A stretch of DNA of 64,000 nucleotides from Pyrocephalus nanus (GCA_038380795.1 CM076261.1:10298556-10362555); one strand, 5' to 3'; numbered from the stretch's first letter, positions 13,055 to 27,100 are shown. A program made the numbers and translations. The notes: a model not told the origin generated them from the sequence alone.

Positions 13055-13560
13055 TAGAATAGAACAGAATAGAACATTTCAGTTGGAAGGGATGTACAGT
13101 AATCATCTTGTCTGATCACTTCAGAGCTGACCAAAAGTTAAAGCATGTTTTTAAAGGCATTCCCCAAATGCCTCTTAAATACTGACAGGCTTGAAGCATC
13201 AACCACCTCTCTAGGAAGCTGTTTGACCACCCTCTCATAAAGAAAATTTCCTAATATCCAGTCTAAGGCTCCACTGGTGCAGCTTTGAACCATTCTCATG
13301 TGTCCTATCACTGGATACCAAGGAGAAAAGCTCAGTACCTCCCTCTCCACTTCTCCTCAGAAAGCTGCAGAGAGCAACAAGGTCTCCCCTCAGCTTCCTT
13401 TTCTCCAAACTAGACAAGCCCAGAGTCCCTAGCCACTTCTCACAGGATATGCCTTCTAGCCCTTTCACCAGCTTTGTTGCCGTCCTGTGGATGCATTCAA
13501 GTACCTGAACATCCTTATTAAGCTATGGGGCCTGGAACTGTACACAGTACTAATCTATTT
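13055..13560 (-). mobile_element. CR1 LINE fragment, 5'-truncated
   Basis: Read on the minus strand this is the end of the CR1 reverse-transcriptase ORF and its short 3' tail. The conceptual minus-strand product contains the conserved C-terminal pieces LGLSSLEKRKLRGDLVAL and, in another frame, VVKQLPREVVDASSLSVFK, which correspond to the well-known avian CR1 ORF2 C-terminus (SLEKRRL.GDL..., then LPREVV..PSL..FK). The change of frame between the two pieces shows at least one frameshift, so it is a dead copy. The tail end is marked by the repeated GAATAGAACA and a TTGGAAGGGATGT motif at 13055-13095, equivalent to the common CR1 terminus. Divergence is considerable, so this is an older insertion than the one at 29837. 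Confidence 0.93.
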
Positions 13561-16500
13561 GTACTGGGTGCTGTCTCTGAAAGCCTTACAATAATTTCTA
13601 CATTTTTAAGTTATTAATTCCACAAATTGCTAATTAAATGCTCCTGGGAATTAGTGCAATGTTGTGAACTGCCTGGTCAGAAATTACAAACTAAACAAGA
13701 CCTTTTGAGATAATTTAAAATTCTCCTTTTTGGCTTATTGTTTCGAATTACAATCTTACTCCCTCAGCCCATTAGGTGCAAAAAATGAAAACAGAGGTGG
13801 TTAATGTGCTAGCCCAAGTTTCTAGATATTGTTTCCCTTCCCTTAGGAATAAACCTGAGCTTTGATATCACTGCTTTTATTACAAGGTCTAGCTGGTTGT
13901 TATTCTCCAGCTGTTCCCAGCTTGAAGAGTCATAAGCTGTCAACTGACTTGGAAGCCTTTTTCTTCAACATGTTACTCTTCTTCAAGTCTGAAAATTTCA
14001 ATATTCTCCTACTAGGCAAAGGTAGCTGTAAGAGAGGGAAAAAAACATGCCAGTTAGAGAGTGGCTGTTGTGCTTTAATTTTTTTGAAGATGTTCCTGAA
14101 GAGCAATCATTGGAAATGAACAAGTATAATGTATTTTAACCCCATAAACTATTAGATTCTCTGGCATCTTTTTTTCAGAACAGCCTTTAAATTACAAGAT
14201 AGCTCTAGTTTGACAAGAGTTAGTCTCAGGTTGGTGAAGGGGAAAAAGGGAACCAGTTACCTAAATAGAGATGTCTAGTATTATTTTAGGTAGTTGTGTA
14301 AGATACCCTTTCAGGTTCCCAGTTGTAACTCCAAAAGGAAGCAGGCCACAGTAGGTCTTGTGTCCTATCTGTCATAACCACCACATCATCCATCAGATGT
14401 TGTGTGTAATGCTGGAGTCTCAGATGACTGCAAATGTTTAGGCAGCTGATTAATGCACTAAGACACTAAAGTCCAAGCAGTGGGATTTAGTGAGCTATTT
14501 TACTCATCCTAACAGACATACCTACCTTTGGTCAGCTGAACATCACTCTGGGGTACACTAGACCAGCGAGTGACTGTAGTGGAAATGCAGACATATTGCC
14601 CATACCTGGATACTGCCCTTCCAAACATCTAACTTGAAATATTTGAATCTGGAACTAAAGTCTGCCTTTAGGAACTAAAGCACATCTACAGTGAGGGTTA
14701 CATATATGGAGTGTCTCTCGATATGACTGCAGTCACTTTGGCTGGGTTCCCTGTTCCCCATCCTTTGGATAGGTTTGCACACCTCTTATTCCTGCTTTCG
14801 CTGCTGGCTGTGTCAACAGACACACAAGAGCCCCAGCAGACTTCCTTGCCTGACCTAATCTGACACTTCCACTTTTGCTGGTTCAACAGGTGAAAATCCT
14901 ATGATTCTTGAGACAAAGTGACCCTTGTGAACTAAAGAACCTGTTCTACCAGTAATAACAGAAGAAAATGCATGAGTAAAGCCTATTCAAACAACTGAAC
15001 TTTATTTCATATTCTTAGCAATTTTTCAATGTTGATGCATTTTCAGGGAGTGATATGTCTGAAATGATAGTACTTCTACATGAATGAGTTCTGCAGAGTG
15101 CACTTAGCGGTGAAGTAATACCTCACAGCCTGAGCTAAATAATCCCCAGTCCAGCCTCTTCACTTCTCTACTCCTTCTACTGGTTCTGAGACTCATTTCC
15201 TGTGCCAAATTGGTTCAGCTAACCATACTGTTAGAAAATTAACATTGCAATAAAAAATTAGTATCTTTATGATAAATTAGGGAGCTGACTCTGCTGAGCA
15301 AAATAGCACCTGAGACAGTGCAGTATGGGGAGAGGAGTGGGGTCCTGTGACTTGCACTGATGAAGGGCAGGAAGGTGGTGAAGTAGGACATCAGATCGGA
15401 TGCTACGTGCTGCCTCTCCTCAGAAACTCCACTAGATTCTTTTTATTCTAGTTAATTTTATTCAGGTACTAATAGATAACATACACCTCACAGTTTTTCA
15501 CGTAAAAATTGCTCATTCTGTATCCTAGCACTAAGATGATACCAGCACTGTTATGATTGCCTTTGTTGCCAAGCTGTCCCTTAGAAAATTTGTCTCTAAT
15601 TGTGTGCACTTACTGGAAGTGATAAAATAAACACGTACAGGAGAAAAGAAATGCTGGCATTTTAAATGTCAAAGTAAATGCTATTTCATGTTAAAGATAG
15701 TGAAGAGATAGGATGGAGGCTTTCTGTAGGGTGAGAAGAGAGAGCAAGTAATTTATGAGCAAGTAATAAATGCAAGAACCAGTAATTTTCCTTTTAGTTT
15801 TTCATAGTTTTCTATTTTATTTCTATGTAAGAATAGGATTAAGCCAAAATTGTTTATTTAAAATACGAACAAAAATGGAAGAACTTTTCCCTTAGTCTCT
15901 CTGTCTCCTCTTTTTTCATTTTTCTTATTTAAAATATTACCTTTTAAGAACCCAGCTCAAACTTTATGTATAAAATCTCTGATTGTATTGTTACACTGAA
16001 CTTATTATACATCTAATAGAGGAGAGGCTTGTACCCATTTAAGGATTTCTTACTGCAGGATAATAAAATTACCTACTAGACTGACATAAATTGACAGATT
16101 GTGTCTACAAAGGTTGGTGTTCCCCCCTAGTTTATATTCACATAGCTTTAACAGCAAAACTTCGTAGATTAGATTGCTGTTATTCAAATGAACAGAGCCT
16201 CATTCAATCAGAAATCTTTTAGAGTGGGGTATTGGTGTAATTTTTCACAGTGTGCAGTACAGCAATGAAAGCAGTTTCTTACACTTTAAGAGACACAGTC
16301 GCAGACTGCTCTTCTTATTAAATCAAATGTGTTCATCAAATACTTGTTTTCTCCTCATCAACACAAACCACATATATTTCATACAAAGATTCTGTGATTT
16401 AAACTGAGCAATCTCCATCACACTAATGCTTTTGGCACAATTTCTGCTAAAATTGTGTCTGAAATGATTTCACTCATAGAAAAGGGAAGTCTGTACCTAT

Positions 16501-17001
16501 CATTTAAAAAAACCCAACAGCAACAAACAATAGCAACAAAAACACAACAGAAAAAATCCCCTAGAGAGCCAATTCTACTCTGTGATTCGGCTGTGACAGA
16601 AATATAAATCAGTGTCTACCACGGGATGTATTTTTTGCTATATTCTCTTTAGCTAGGAATAGCAGAAAACTCTGTTTATCTTCTCTGTGAATGCTATTCA
16701 AAGATGCAGCTAGAAATCCTGTACAAATGGGACATGAAACCAGAGTATGGATCCTGGCTTTTTTCCTACTGGTAACTTTAAATGAAGCAGGCATTAAGCA
16801 TAGTGATGGAGTATTTTAAAAGATGTCTTAGATTTTCTGGGAAGCTGCTTTCCTTCTCATGTGTTGCAAATGTCCAGCATTAGCATCAATTGTAGAAGAT
16901 GAGTTGCTGGAAAAAAATAAATGCAAGCACGTTGCATAGCAGTGGAGATAAGGAAAAGCTGAAGAATCTGGTGGGGGTTTTTTTGTTTGTTGTTTTTTTT
17001 T
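13561..17001. other. Unannotated stretch
   Basis: No gene, RNA or interspersed repeat recognised. There is an A/C-rich low-complexity run at about 16505-16560 (A7CCCAACAGCAACAAACAA...). Open frames are short and conflicting. Confidence 0.6.
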
Positions 17002-17033
17002 GGGGGGGAGGGTGGGGGCAGGCATGGGGTGGG
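17002..17033 (+). other. G-quadruplex-type motif
   Basis: Five G-tracts of at least three: G7, G3, G5, G4 and G3, with loops A, T, CAGGCAT and T. This satisfies the G3+N1-7 pattern. It follows a T-rich run (16978-17001), giving a sharp T-to-G strand asymmetry. The 141-codon minus-strand frame crossing it (16886-17311) translates this low-complexity sequence into Pro/Lys/Thr-rich residues and is not a gene. Confidence 0.8.
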
Positions 17034-18118
17034 AGAGGTGTGATGGTTTGTTTGGTTTTCTTTCCTTTTAAATTATATAAAGGAATTGTGATCAGTTGCT
17101 TGATCCAGTAGAGTAGAAACACACATACATATGTCAGAATATGGGGGTACAAAATTTTGCAGACGAACCAAGTTGTGTCTATGACAGCAGCAGGACCTGC
17201 TGATGTTTTCAATGTGGTGATGCTGTGTCCGCTCTGATATCCCCAGCTTGTTCTTGGAGTACTGGTGAACGTGCTTGGCACTTCTGCCCTGAATAAGTGT
17301 GAGCTTAACAAGTCTTTTCAACCCAGCATGTTCTGCGAAACATGATCCTACAGGTAGTCTTAAATCCTATTTTCACTTGGATCTCGTAAAATCCCCTGCA
17401 CTGAAACTAAATAGAAACATTGAGTTTTGTGGGATTTTTTGTATGTTTTTTGTTTTGTTTGTCTGTTTATTTGTTCCCAAATACATCCCCATAACATCAC
17501 AGCACTGAAAACATCACCCTGGATGAGTTTTTGTCCCTTCATTTAAATCAAATTTATGTAAATGTACTACTGAAATTATCTGTTACTACCTCACAGCATG
17601 TGGTTTGGAAGATGTTCACAGAATCAAACAAAAGCTACTGGAAGCGTGATGAGGTACCTTTTTCTGTGAAACAAAATTGTTGAATCTCACAGGACTTTAC
17701 TTCAGGAAAGACAATTTTCCTATGATATTATTTCATCAGTTCTGAAAGATGCCTCCCACTTTTACTCTGATTAACTACAGAATAAATTTTAAAAGTTTAT
17801 CTGTTCAAAGAAGTATCCATTGATCTATTTGACATGCAATGAGACTGTTCAGATGCAGATGTTTGTTTTCAATATGTCAAGCCAAATATGTCAAGCCAAG
17901 TACTTCCTACCTCTCAGGTAGTTTAGCAATCTTTTCCAAACATCATATTCCTTTTTAAATTATATGACATATTTCACAGAAGGATATAGCCAATTTTCCT
18001 ATGTTTTACTTGATATGTAATTTAATTTCATTAATTAATGCAACAGTGAACCTAAAATTCCCAAGAAAATAGTATGTCATTTAAAAAAAAATTCTATAGA
18101 AATTTGGTAGCAGCCAAT
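17034..18118. other. Unannotated stretch
   Basis: No gene recognised. A perfect 14-bp tandem duplication (AATATGTCAAGCCA twice, 17871-17898) is the only structured element noted. Confidence 0.55.
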
Positions 18119-18195
18119 AAATCTAAATCTAAATCTAAATCTAAATCTAAATCTAAATCTAAATCTAAATCTAAATCTAAATCTAAATCTAAATC
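18119..18195 (+). repeat. (AAATCT)n hexanucleotide microsatellite
   Basis: A pure array of the hexamer AAATCT, 77 bases or about 12.8 units without a single interruption. Because the unit is a multiple of three, it opens frames on both strands: Lys-Ser repeats on plus (within 18074-18352) and Asp-Leu repeats on minus (18094-18309). Neither has other coding evidence. The purity suggests a young or still length-variable locus. Confidence 0.97.
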
Positions 18196-20832
18196 ACAGA
18201 AGAGAAACAATGTGAGAAGTAAACTAATTTTTCTTATTTTGCCAAAGTCCAGATCTGAGAGATACAGTTTCTTTTCTGTGTATTCATCTTTTTCAGTGCC
18301 TTGGTCCACTGCTCTCCCAGAGCTTCAGCTGCTGATTGCCAGCACTGAATGAATCCTCATTCTATTTACCATGATCAAGATTAGCCTTTCTCCAATGAAT
18401 TCACCATTCTAACACTCTGTTTAGCTCAGAAACATTTTCTTAATTATTTTTTACCCTTCATTTGCTTCAGGCTCCCCATGCCAGTGCCTCCTCCTCTCTG
18501 CTCATGAGAAGACTAAGTTATTTTACCTACCCACTGCAGCTGATGCATAAATAAAAAAGCAAGTTTTGCGTGGCAGTAGCTTGGTGATACACAGAACATA
18601 ATTAGTGCTGCAGATGTCTGTGAAGATTAAGACTGCTCAGCTCCTTTGCTGCAAACAATACTTCATAGTACTATTGATTATACCATTTGCTTCTTGCATT
18701 TTGTTTGCTTAAGATGGAAGACAGACAGCTGTAAATTTAAAGTCTGAAGATGGAGAATCTCACCACTGCATTGTTTTTATCGTCTAGGCTAATTTATATA
18801 GCAATTTATGTTCAATTTCTGTTCTCTGAAGAAATTTATATTATCTGAAGTAAACCCCAGTGTTAGTTCCGATCTCAGTGGAGATTCAGCATCAAGGAAG
18901 ATGAGAAAAAAAGTCTCACCATAGTGAGTCTTGTTGCAAGGCTGCTCACTGTTTACTGTGAATGCATGGTTTGTCTCTGAATGAATCCAGAAGCTGCCTT
19001 TGTTAAAACATCACCATTTACAGACACACTAGTACTGATATGTAGCAGTTATATATATAAAAATAAACAGGGGAAATGAAGAGAGAGATGAAAGAGAGAG
19101 AATGAGATGATAATGTTAGAGAAATACTGAAGATAAGAACCAGGAAATTTTGGATAACTCTGTTGTGCAGTCTGGCAGATTTAATGCCTCAGCACAGGAC
19201 AACTGTAAAGGAATTGTCTGCAGAAGAAAGGTGGCCTGGAGATAATTTTTGTGGTTCTTGTTTGTGAGAGAGCAGATTTTACTTATCCTTACACAAGGTC
19301 CCTTGATGGTCTCTTCTGGTTGAACTACTGAAGTCCATTCCCTTCACCCCACTTGAATCTCCTCTAACATTTTTAGGTGATGCAGACATCACTCAGACTT
19401 GTCCTTCTGGGCTCAATTATCCAATACGATAGCACCAAACTTTTAACATTACGCCTTTTCCACCTCTGTCAAGCTGTCCCTCAAAATACTGATATGTTGC
19501 TTTAAGAGGGTATGAAGGAAGAGGCTGGTGTTGTTAGGCTAACTATGACTTTGCTATGTGATGTCTTATTTGTAGGTATCAGAATTGTTTAAAAAGTGTT
19601 TCATTATCAACTCTATATGAGTTCCTGCTAATAATGCAACCGGACTAAAACCCACCTCAGTAGCCAGAAGGATACTTTGACATGGGAAGATGTTTGGTAG
19701 TGTTTTCCTGTGTGGCTCCATGGAATTTCTCTGGGCAGAACCTCTCTTACAGTATCTAGAAACATGGCACACTCTTGATTCCTGCTCCCTTAGAGTTAAA
19801 ATAAGAAAGACAAATCCTTCTGTGTCTCAGGTCTTTTATAGATTATTCATGCCTAAGAGTCACTTAATGCTGGTTCTGCTTGGAAGTTGGATGGATGCAA
19901 GGTAATTGCTTTTGCTTGCTTCAGTAATGGAAATGTTTAAGGCTTCACTTTATGAGATTTCCCTTTCAGAATATATCAAAATATCAGAAAAGTAAATTTT
20001 TGATTACATTTTCTTATCAGTAACAGTGGGATAGATTCATAGTGTAATATGAAGTCACAAATTAGATTCAAAATAGCAAACTGAGGGAAAAAAGTTATTC
20101 AGATAGACAATGCCCAGTCTAATGGAGTGCCAGATTTAGATTATGATTATTAGATACTCTCATAATGCAAATAACATCAGTAATATCTTCATAATAGAAA
20201 ACACAGACGTATTGTGAGAGATAAGAAGTGTTTTAAATAAAATGTCAATTATGTTCCATCAGGTATTAGCATTTGTCTTCTTTGTAGTGCACTTGGTACT
20301 TTACAAATATTACATAATGAAAATCCCACTTTCATCTGCCGACTAGCTATGAGTATAATTTTGAAAACTTAATTTGCATGAATAGGCTCAATTGTATACT
20401 TATTGAGCAATGCAACCATGAGGGGAAAGTTAATCATGAAAGCACTTTTATTTCTTAAAAAAACCCCACTAAAAGCCAGTGAATATAATTCTCAAATAGC
20501 TACTATTGGCTCATGTTAGTTTGAATCCCTTTTATCATTTGACATAACAGCCAGCATAAGCTAAAGCAAAATCGACCTATCTATCTGTCCATACAAGAAT
20601 TATGTCTAGCTGACTGGAACTCTGTGCTACTATGTTCAAGGGTATAACTGTCAATATTATCTTTCTCCAAGTTATGTTCTCTGATTCCACAATCTGGTTT
20701 GAACTCCAGTACTTTATTTACATCGACACTGTTTGACTTCCTTTTTTTTGGAGGATACATTTATGAAAGGTAAAGGTGCAGCTCTTGGCTAATGGAGTGA
20801 CTCCTCAGGCATGAAGAACAGTGGAAAAAAAG
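18196..20832. other. Unannotated stretch
   Basis: No gene or repeat recognised. A purine-rich AGAG stretch lies at about 19079-19110. Open frames do not exceed about 71 codons. Confidence 0.6.
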
Positions 20833-21190
20833 CACAGAATCACAGAGTGGTCAAGGTTGGAAGGGACCTCGGGATGTCATCTGTTTCAGCCTCTGTGCTC
20901 AAGCAGCGATGCTTGCATCTATTGCCCAGGGTTTTTGAACATCTTCAAAAATGAAGACTCTACATGCCTCCCTGGGTAGCCTGTGCCAGTGCTTGGCCAC
21001 CCTCACAGTATAAAACACTTCCCTGATCTTCAGAGCGAACCTTCCATATTTCAGTTTCTTCTCATTGTCTCTTGTTCTGTTTACAAGCATGAACCATTCC
21101 TGCATTTTTCTTGCATCTAAGCCACCTGAGTTGGAGATATGAGCTGGCATATCTGGTTTGCTGACACATCCAAAGGCATCTGAAGATGAT
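20833..21190 (-). mobile_element. CR1 LINE fragment, 5'-truncated
   Basis: The left end (20833-20880) is the typical avian CR1 3' terminus seen from the minus strand: short ACAGAATC-type repeats, then GGTTGGAAGGGACCTC. Further right, the minus-strand frame (20899-21216) contains GRFALKIREVFYTVRVAKHW and then HRLPREA, the decayed C-terminus of the CR1 reverse transcriptase. The element is lost on its 5' side somewhere between 21110 and 21190. Substitutions at several conserved positions mark an old copy. Confidence 0.9.
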
Positions 21191-24100
21191 TTCTTCACTA
21201 AGAAATCATGTTCCAATATGAAACTTGTGTGCTGAACTGAGGAGTAATCTGATACTCTTGAACCACATTTCAGTAAAATGAAAATGTTCGCTTTTTTCCC
21301 TGCTTGTAGAAAGGAGACAGAACTACTGCAGAAACAAGAACAGAGAATAACTTCTGTTATGTTCTATGTTTATTGCAAAATTCCAGTTTAAGTGATATTT
21401 CAAGGAGTACTTCTCTTGCAAAAAAAGCTTAAGCTGATGTGAAAGCTTAACCCCACAAATAGAACTGTTCTTACTCTAAGTGAACAAATAGAAAAAATAG
21501 AACAAAACAACATATTACATCATCAAAACACTCTGATTTGTAATGCACTGTGAACCATCATAGTGATTTTTCCCCTTCTTTCATGCAGAATTGCTCAGCT
21601 GAGTCCCCCAACTTCCAAATCTAAATACATACACACAAATCCATACATAAAGTGATACATCATTACTAAATCCCTTTTCTGTACTTTAACTACAAGCTCA
21701 TGCCTATACCCTTTAAATCCAGGGAAATTTTCCTAACTCACAACATTTGCTCTGCAACAATAACCCTGCTAAAGCAGGTAAAGTTATACTTGATGAATGG
21801 TAATCATAAGAATAAAATCTAAAAAAAAAAAAAAAAGAAAAAAAAGTGTGTTTGTATCCTGTCAATATTTCTTGAAAATAAATATTTTAAAAGATTCAGA
21901 TTGTGGACAGACATCTAGTGAGCATCTATGCCTATGGAACAACAAATAACATAGGCAACTTTGTGCTTTGAAAGAAGAAGAATCTCTGAAATCTAAAACT
22001 GAAGGATGAAATAAACTGATCATATACTTTAGCTGCATGCAGGACAATATTGCTGTTGACTACCAGTGCATGAGTTATATAAAGAAACCTTCAATGAAAA
22101 CCCAATCACTTTCTCTGTATCTGGCAGTTGTTATCATGGGAAACACAAAGACAGAAGCCTAATATAGCAGTACTGTGGAAAAAAAGGAGCTCAGATTGGA
22201 TTATATGGCTTTTTTTTTTTTTTTTCCTGTGTGATGCACTGATGTTGGGAGATACAGAAGAAAATTAGTGTGCCAGTCATATGTGGGTGTTTGATTATTT
22301 GCAGGGATGACAGTAGTTGCATTTTATTTGGGCTGGATAATGTTCTTTTTCTTCACAGCCCTGAGTTGAAAGGACAGCATCTTCCTTGCATAGCAAGATA
22401 TTTTTAATCTGACACTAATAATAAAGGAACCATTACTAGTATCCATGACTGCTTGTTTGATTCTTCCCTCTATGACTGTAACCCTTTAATCCTGAATGGC
22501 TTGGAAAATGACCAAAGGGTGTGCAGAAATTTGAGATTCATCTCAGGGAGTCTGAGATTCTTTGATGAAAGAGAAATTTTGTCATCTAAAAGAAAGAAGA
22601 ACTCTGTATGACAGTAAATGAATTTTTTCTCTAACACATTTTGTACTTTCTTGGGTTAATGATTTTAGTCTTCTACAGCACTTGTGTGCTGCTAATTATT
22701 GTACATATTCCACATAAGACAGATTCAGACATATAAGATGCCTTAGAATTTTGCAAAAATTGCAGTGCTTTTCTGGAATGAGAGGTCTCCTAGCACAAAT
22801 TCTCTATTTTCTTTAGTATTAAAACAAGGCTCTTGTCTTTAAAGATAAGAGCAGAATTTATTCAAAGCATTTCAGTTTTTTGTCTATGGGAGGTTACAGT
22901 TCACGGACATCTGAAACCTGTGAAAATGCACTTAATTAATGCTGTGTTCCATTGCACTCAAAAGCGAGGTGTGGACAAAAGGAATCAAAACTTTCTTATG
23001 GAGTTGAGGCATTGCTAGTTTAACTGTGTAATCAAAACAGAATGAGTTGCTGTGAGTTCAGTTATTAGGCATGGCAAAGTTGTATTTGCCAGGCTCTAAA
23101 GTTAAGTCTGATGATCAGTATGTGCCATATCCTGCTGGTTGAAGACATCCTTTTAAAAACAGATGTTTTGACAGAAAAAGCAAGTTTCCAAAGTTTCTCT
23201 TGTTCACATTTTTGTGTTTCATGAATCAATTTAAATCCATGTAATAGAAGAGCCTTAAGTATCATTCTAATTTCATCCTTCTCTTAATTGAGTATTCATT
23301 TGTACTTACAGGTAATTTTAAACAGTTTTCCCATTTCCCTGAAAACATTTGTCAATATATTAACTAGTTTTTGTTTCCCATAACTTCATTTCTACTACCA
23401 CCTTGTTTCATTTTAAAAATAAAATAAAGCTTAAGCTTTATTTCAGCTTAAGCTTTTATGTCTGTACAGTTTTGGAATATTTTATAAAAGAAGTCTGAAA
23501 CGCTACGCTTTTTTATTTGTTTAAAGCAAACATGCACCCTGCTTTTTCATTTAATATTAACAACACTTTTTTCTCTCATTGAGAATGTTACAATTGCATG
23601 GTATTGCATCTCCAAGATTTTTGCAAAGATTAATGGTGACCTTTTGGACTGACTCAAACTTTGTATTTTCTATGGGTAGCTTTCAGTTCCCCAGGCTGAT
23701 TGACCACCCTAAAAAAGCACAATAGAATGTGGTAATATTTATTCAGTGTTTGCTCAAACAGTGGCAGCTAGCCCAGGACATTCCTCCAACTAATGCTATT
23801 ATTATAATAATAATTCAATATCTCTGTAAGGATTTGCTGTTCTATGAGAAAATGGTAGGAAAATTAGCTTTTTCAATCAAACACTGAGTATGAATGGGTT
23901 GTGCTGGGCCAGAAGACCTGTTGTATCTCATACTGCCACTGGAAAGTCTGAGCCAAAGACAGTGAGAGAGAGTCCCTCTTGCTCTGAGTATCCTCTCCTG
24001 GGATGACAGGGACTCCCCAAAATGGAATGTGTTTCCCAAAAATGCATAATGTAAGTGTTGGCGGAGCCTTGCCTTATAACCATCAAATAACTGAAAAAAA

Positions 24101-27100
24101 AAAGAACAACCAGAGATAACAGCTGCTTTTCAAGAATCTCTTTAGCCTATTGAAGAAAAGTAAAATTAAAAAAGTAAGAAGTTATGGAAAATTCTGCATA
24201 TGCTCAATCTTCTGGTAACAGAGGTGATTTACAGGTTTCTTGGTCTGACTATGCCTGGGGACCTCTAAGTCTGTACAAGGAGGAGTAGCAGAGGAGGACA
24301 GAGCAAGGGGAGTTGCTGTTACTGCAGGGCAACCTCTGTGAGGGGAAGCCAAGGCTCTACTGAGCCTTCAGCCAGCTCCAACAGCCCCATCTCCCAGTCC
24401 CTAAAATATGTTGCAGATTGAATCTCCATTCTGGATTTACCATATGGTATAAATGAACATCATCCTTAGAGTCTTCCCTGAGTCCATCAGCCCACGTCCT
24501 CACTAGCAAATTAAGTAGATATACAACTAGTCTTGGTTTGAATACCAACTGGCATTGAATGACCTGCAGTTAACTAATGCTATTAATTAATCTTCTTAAC
24601 CCCGCAAACTGCAGTGATTGACTGTCAGTTGTTTGTGACCCCTCACAAACCTTGCCTGAGAATGGTGTGAGAGAAGTATGAATTTGCACAGTCCAGACTG
24701 TACCAGACACTGTAAATATAATTAGGACAGAGATATCTCAGTTGTAGCATCTGAAGAGGTTTCTTGCCCCCTTTTACTTATGCATATTACTCCTATGCAA
24801 ATAGGAGTGATTTTATACTTCACAATTTTATTGCTTCTGTTTTATGGAATTAATTCAAAGGCAGTTACTGCATCAATACTCCTATTTAATCCCTTTCCTA
24901 AAGTATTGTGTATTTGCTTGACTGCTTCTGGTAAAAGTATAGAGTCCATGAATCTACTAGGCCTTTCAAATTTAAGTCAGGTGTCATGACTTCTCTCTCA
25001 GTTTTGAACACTGTCATTGTGGCACTCTTGGTTCTTCAGGTCCTGTCATCTGAGCGTCCCTGTAGGTTTTTTGTATGTAAAATGTCAGTCTCACCTTGGC
25101 AGCACAGAGAAAAGTGCAGTTTAGTGAACAACCTTCATCTGGATTTTTCTTGACAGGATTAATCTTGCACCTCACATATTTATTCCATATAAATTGCACA
25201 TTAATAACTTCTCTGGGTGTCTTCGGAAAAGCTTAATTCTGTTAAAAGCACTCATATTTACAATCCCTTGTCTGTGCTAATTGCAATCAAATAAGAAAAC
25301 TGCTAGGAATTGAATTTCTCATTATCTGGGAGGTATTTAAGTTGCAATATGGAATGGAACTCAGTTCTGCCTAAAAAAAATAGAAATGTAAAAAAATTGA
25401 GTGTTTGGTAATAGAAACAATTATACTCAGTATGGATCTTAGCTGAAAGCGAAGAGTCTTTGTTTTTATTTCCCTCATGTGACTTTCCTTTCAGTGAGAG
25501 CTGAATCCAACCCTGCTACACGGATATCAAAATTTCTGCAATTGCATTCAGTGGAACATTTAAAGTTTTGCTAACTCTTTGGAGACAGAGCTTGCATCAA
25601 TCTATATGGTGAAAAGATGCCTCAACAACAAATGGGAACTGAGTATTTTCCTAGCTGCCTTTAAAGCAGTACCCTACTACTTACTACTGTTGCAATCTCC
25701 ATTGTAAGGGCATTGTGTACTTAGGCTCCATAATCTAATTCTGTTTGGCCAGTAACATTTTGTTTTCTGATATAAGTGTTTGGTAAGTTAGAAATCAAAT
25801 ATTCTATATTAAAGTGTTGCGAAGTCAAAATGTAGATAAAAGATATCTACTTAGGCTTATGTCTGATTTTTCTTTTAAGTTGGGCCAATCTGTTTTATTC
25901 TGTCCATGACAGGGTGAATACTAAAAGTGTCAACCTAAGACATAAAAGTTTTCTCCAAATGTCCAGTTATATGAAATCTTGCTCTCAAGACAGTTTGTCA
26001 CTAACTTTGAAAAGATAAAAATGTTTCATTTCTTTCTGATATAGCAGAATTAAGAAGAGGATAAGGCAGGATTTTTGAATTTGAACAATAACTCTTAAAC
26101 TCAGAATTGTAATCATTTTCGGTGTGAAGTTGAATCAAACCTACAAATTCCTTGAAATTTTACATTCCTATTTTGCCTCTACATGTTTAATTTTATAATG
26201 TTTAAACTGCAAAGGGCAGAAAAATATATCCATCTATGTGCTTCAAGGTTTTTCCTGGTCCTCTGTTAAATGAAGACAACCCTTTCTGCTTCTACTGTTA
26301 TCCTGTATGACTTTCTCATTTCTCGTTTTATGTCTCCTCTATAATCTAAACAATACAAACATTTTTTATGTTGTACTATGCAGAAATTCTGCCAGTTTAT
26401 TTCTGCCTGGAAGAAATGGGCTGAATATTAAAAGTGTTTATCTCTTTGAATATCTGACTTTATACTTCATAATACCTTCGGTCAGACATTCTCCTTACAC
26501 TGAAAAATACCACTAGGTAAAGAAGATCAATCTATATACCTTTATTATCACCTTTTAGATAATGCATGCATTGTGACACTTCTTGAATTTGTGTCAGACA
26601 ACCCCAAATCTCACATAAAAATCAAGATATGTGGCATTTGGGTAGAGGGGTACAGAACAATAACTGGAAACTCATATAGGTGAAACCTAAACTGTTTTAA
26701 AGGCAAGTAACCTCTTTTTGGTTTAGTCTTGTGAAACTTGTTAGTGAAGAACATGCCAAAGATGACAGAAATCCTTTACAGCTAAAATTTCTAACAGTTT
26801 ATTTCCAAGGCACACAGTGGGCCAAATTCTTTAACTGAGCTAAAGAAGGCATTAAATAAATCAGTTAGCAGGTGAAAAAAGGAATTTAAGAACACATGTT
26901 CAGAAAAACAATTCAAGAAAATACCTGACTGGTGCTTGCAGAGTCATCAATGCTTCAAGCACTGTGCAGAGTTTGCAGGCTATCTACAGTTGTGTTATCG
27001 AACTCTTTGAACCTGTTGAGCCTCCTCAGTAGGATTTCTTCTGACTGAACTAACTGGTTTGTCACCTTTCTTGCCTGAGATCGGAGAGTCTCTGGATTAT

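Noticed and set aside
16886..17311. Longest open frame in the window (141 codons, minus strand)
   Set aside because: It crosses the T-rich and G-rich low-complexity block, overlaps three other frames and shows no domain; its length is expected from stop-poor composition there.
18074..18352. 92-codon frame with a Lys-Ser repeat resembling an SR-type protein
   Set aside because: The repeat is only the AAATCT microsatellite read in triplets; the antisense frame (Asp-Leu) is equally open and the flanks carry no recognisable domain.
21600..21840. Processed pseudogene ending in AATAAA plus poly(A)
   Set aside because: AATAAA lies only a few bases before the poly(A) run and no transcript body is recognisable upstream.
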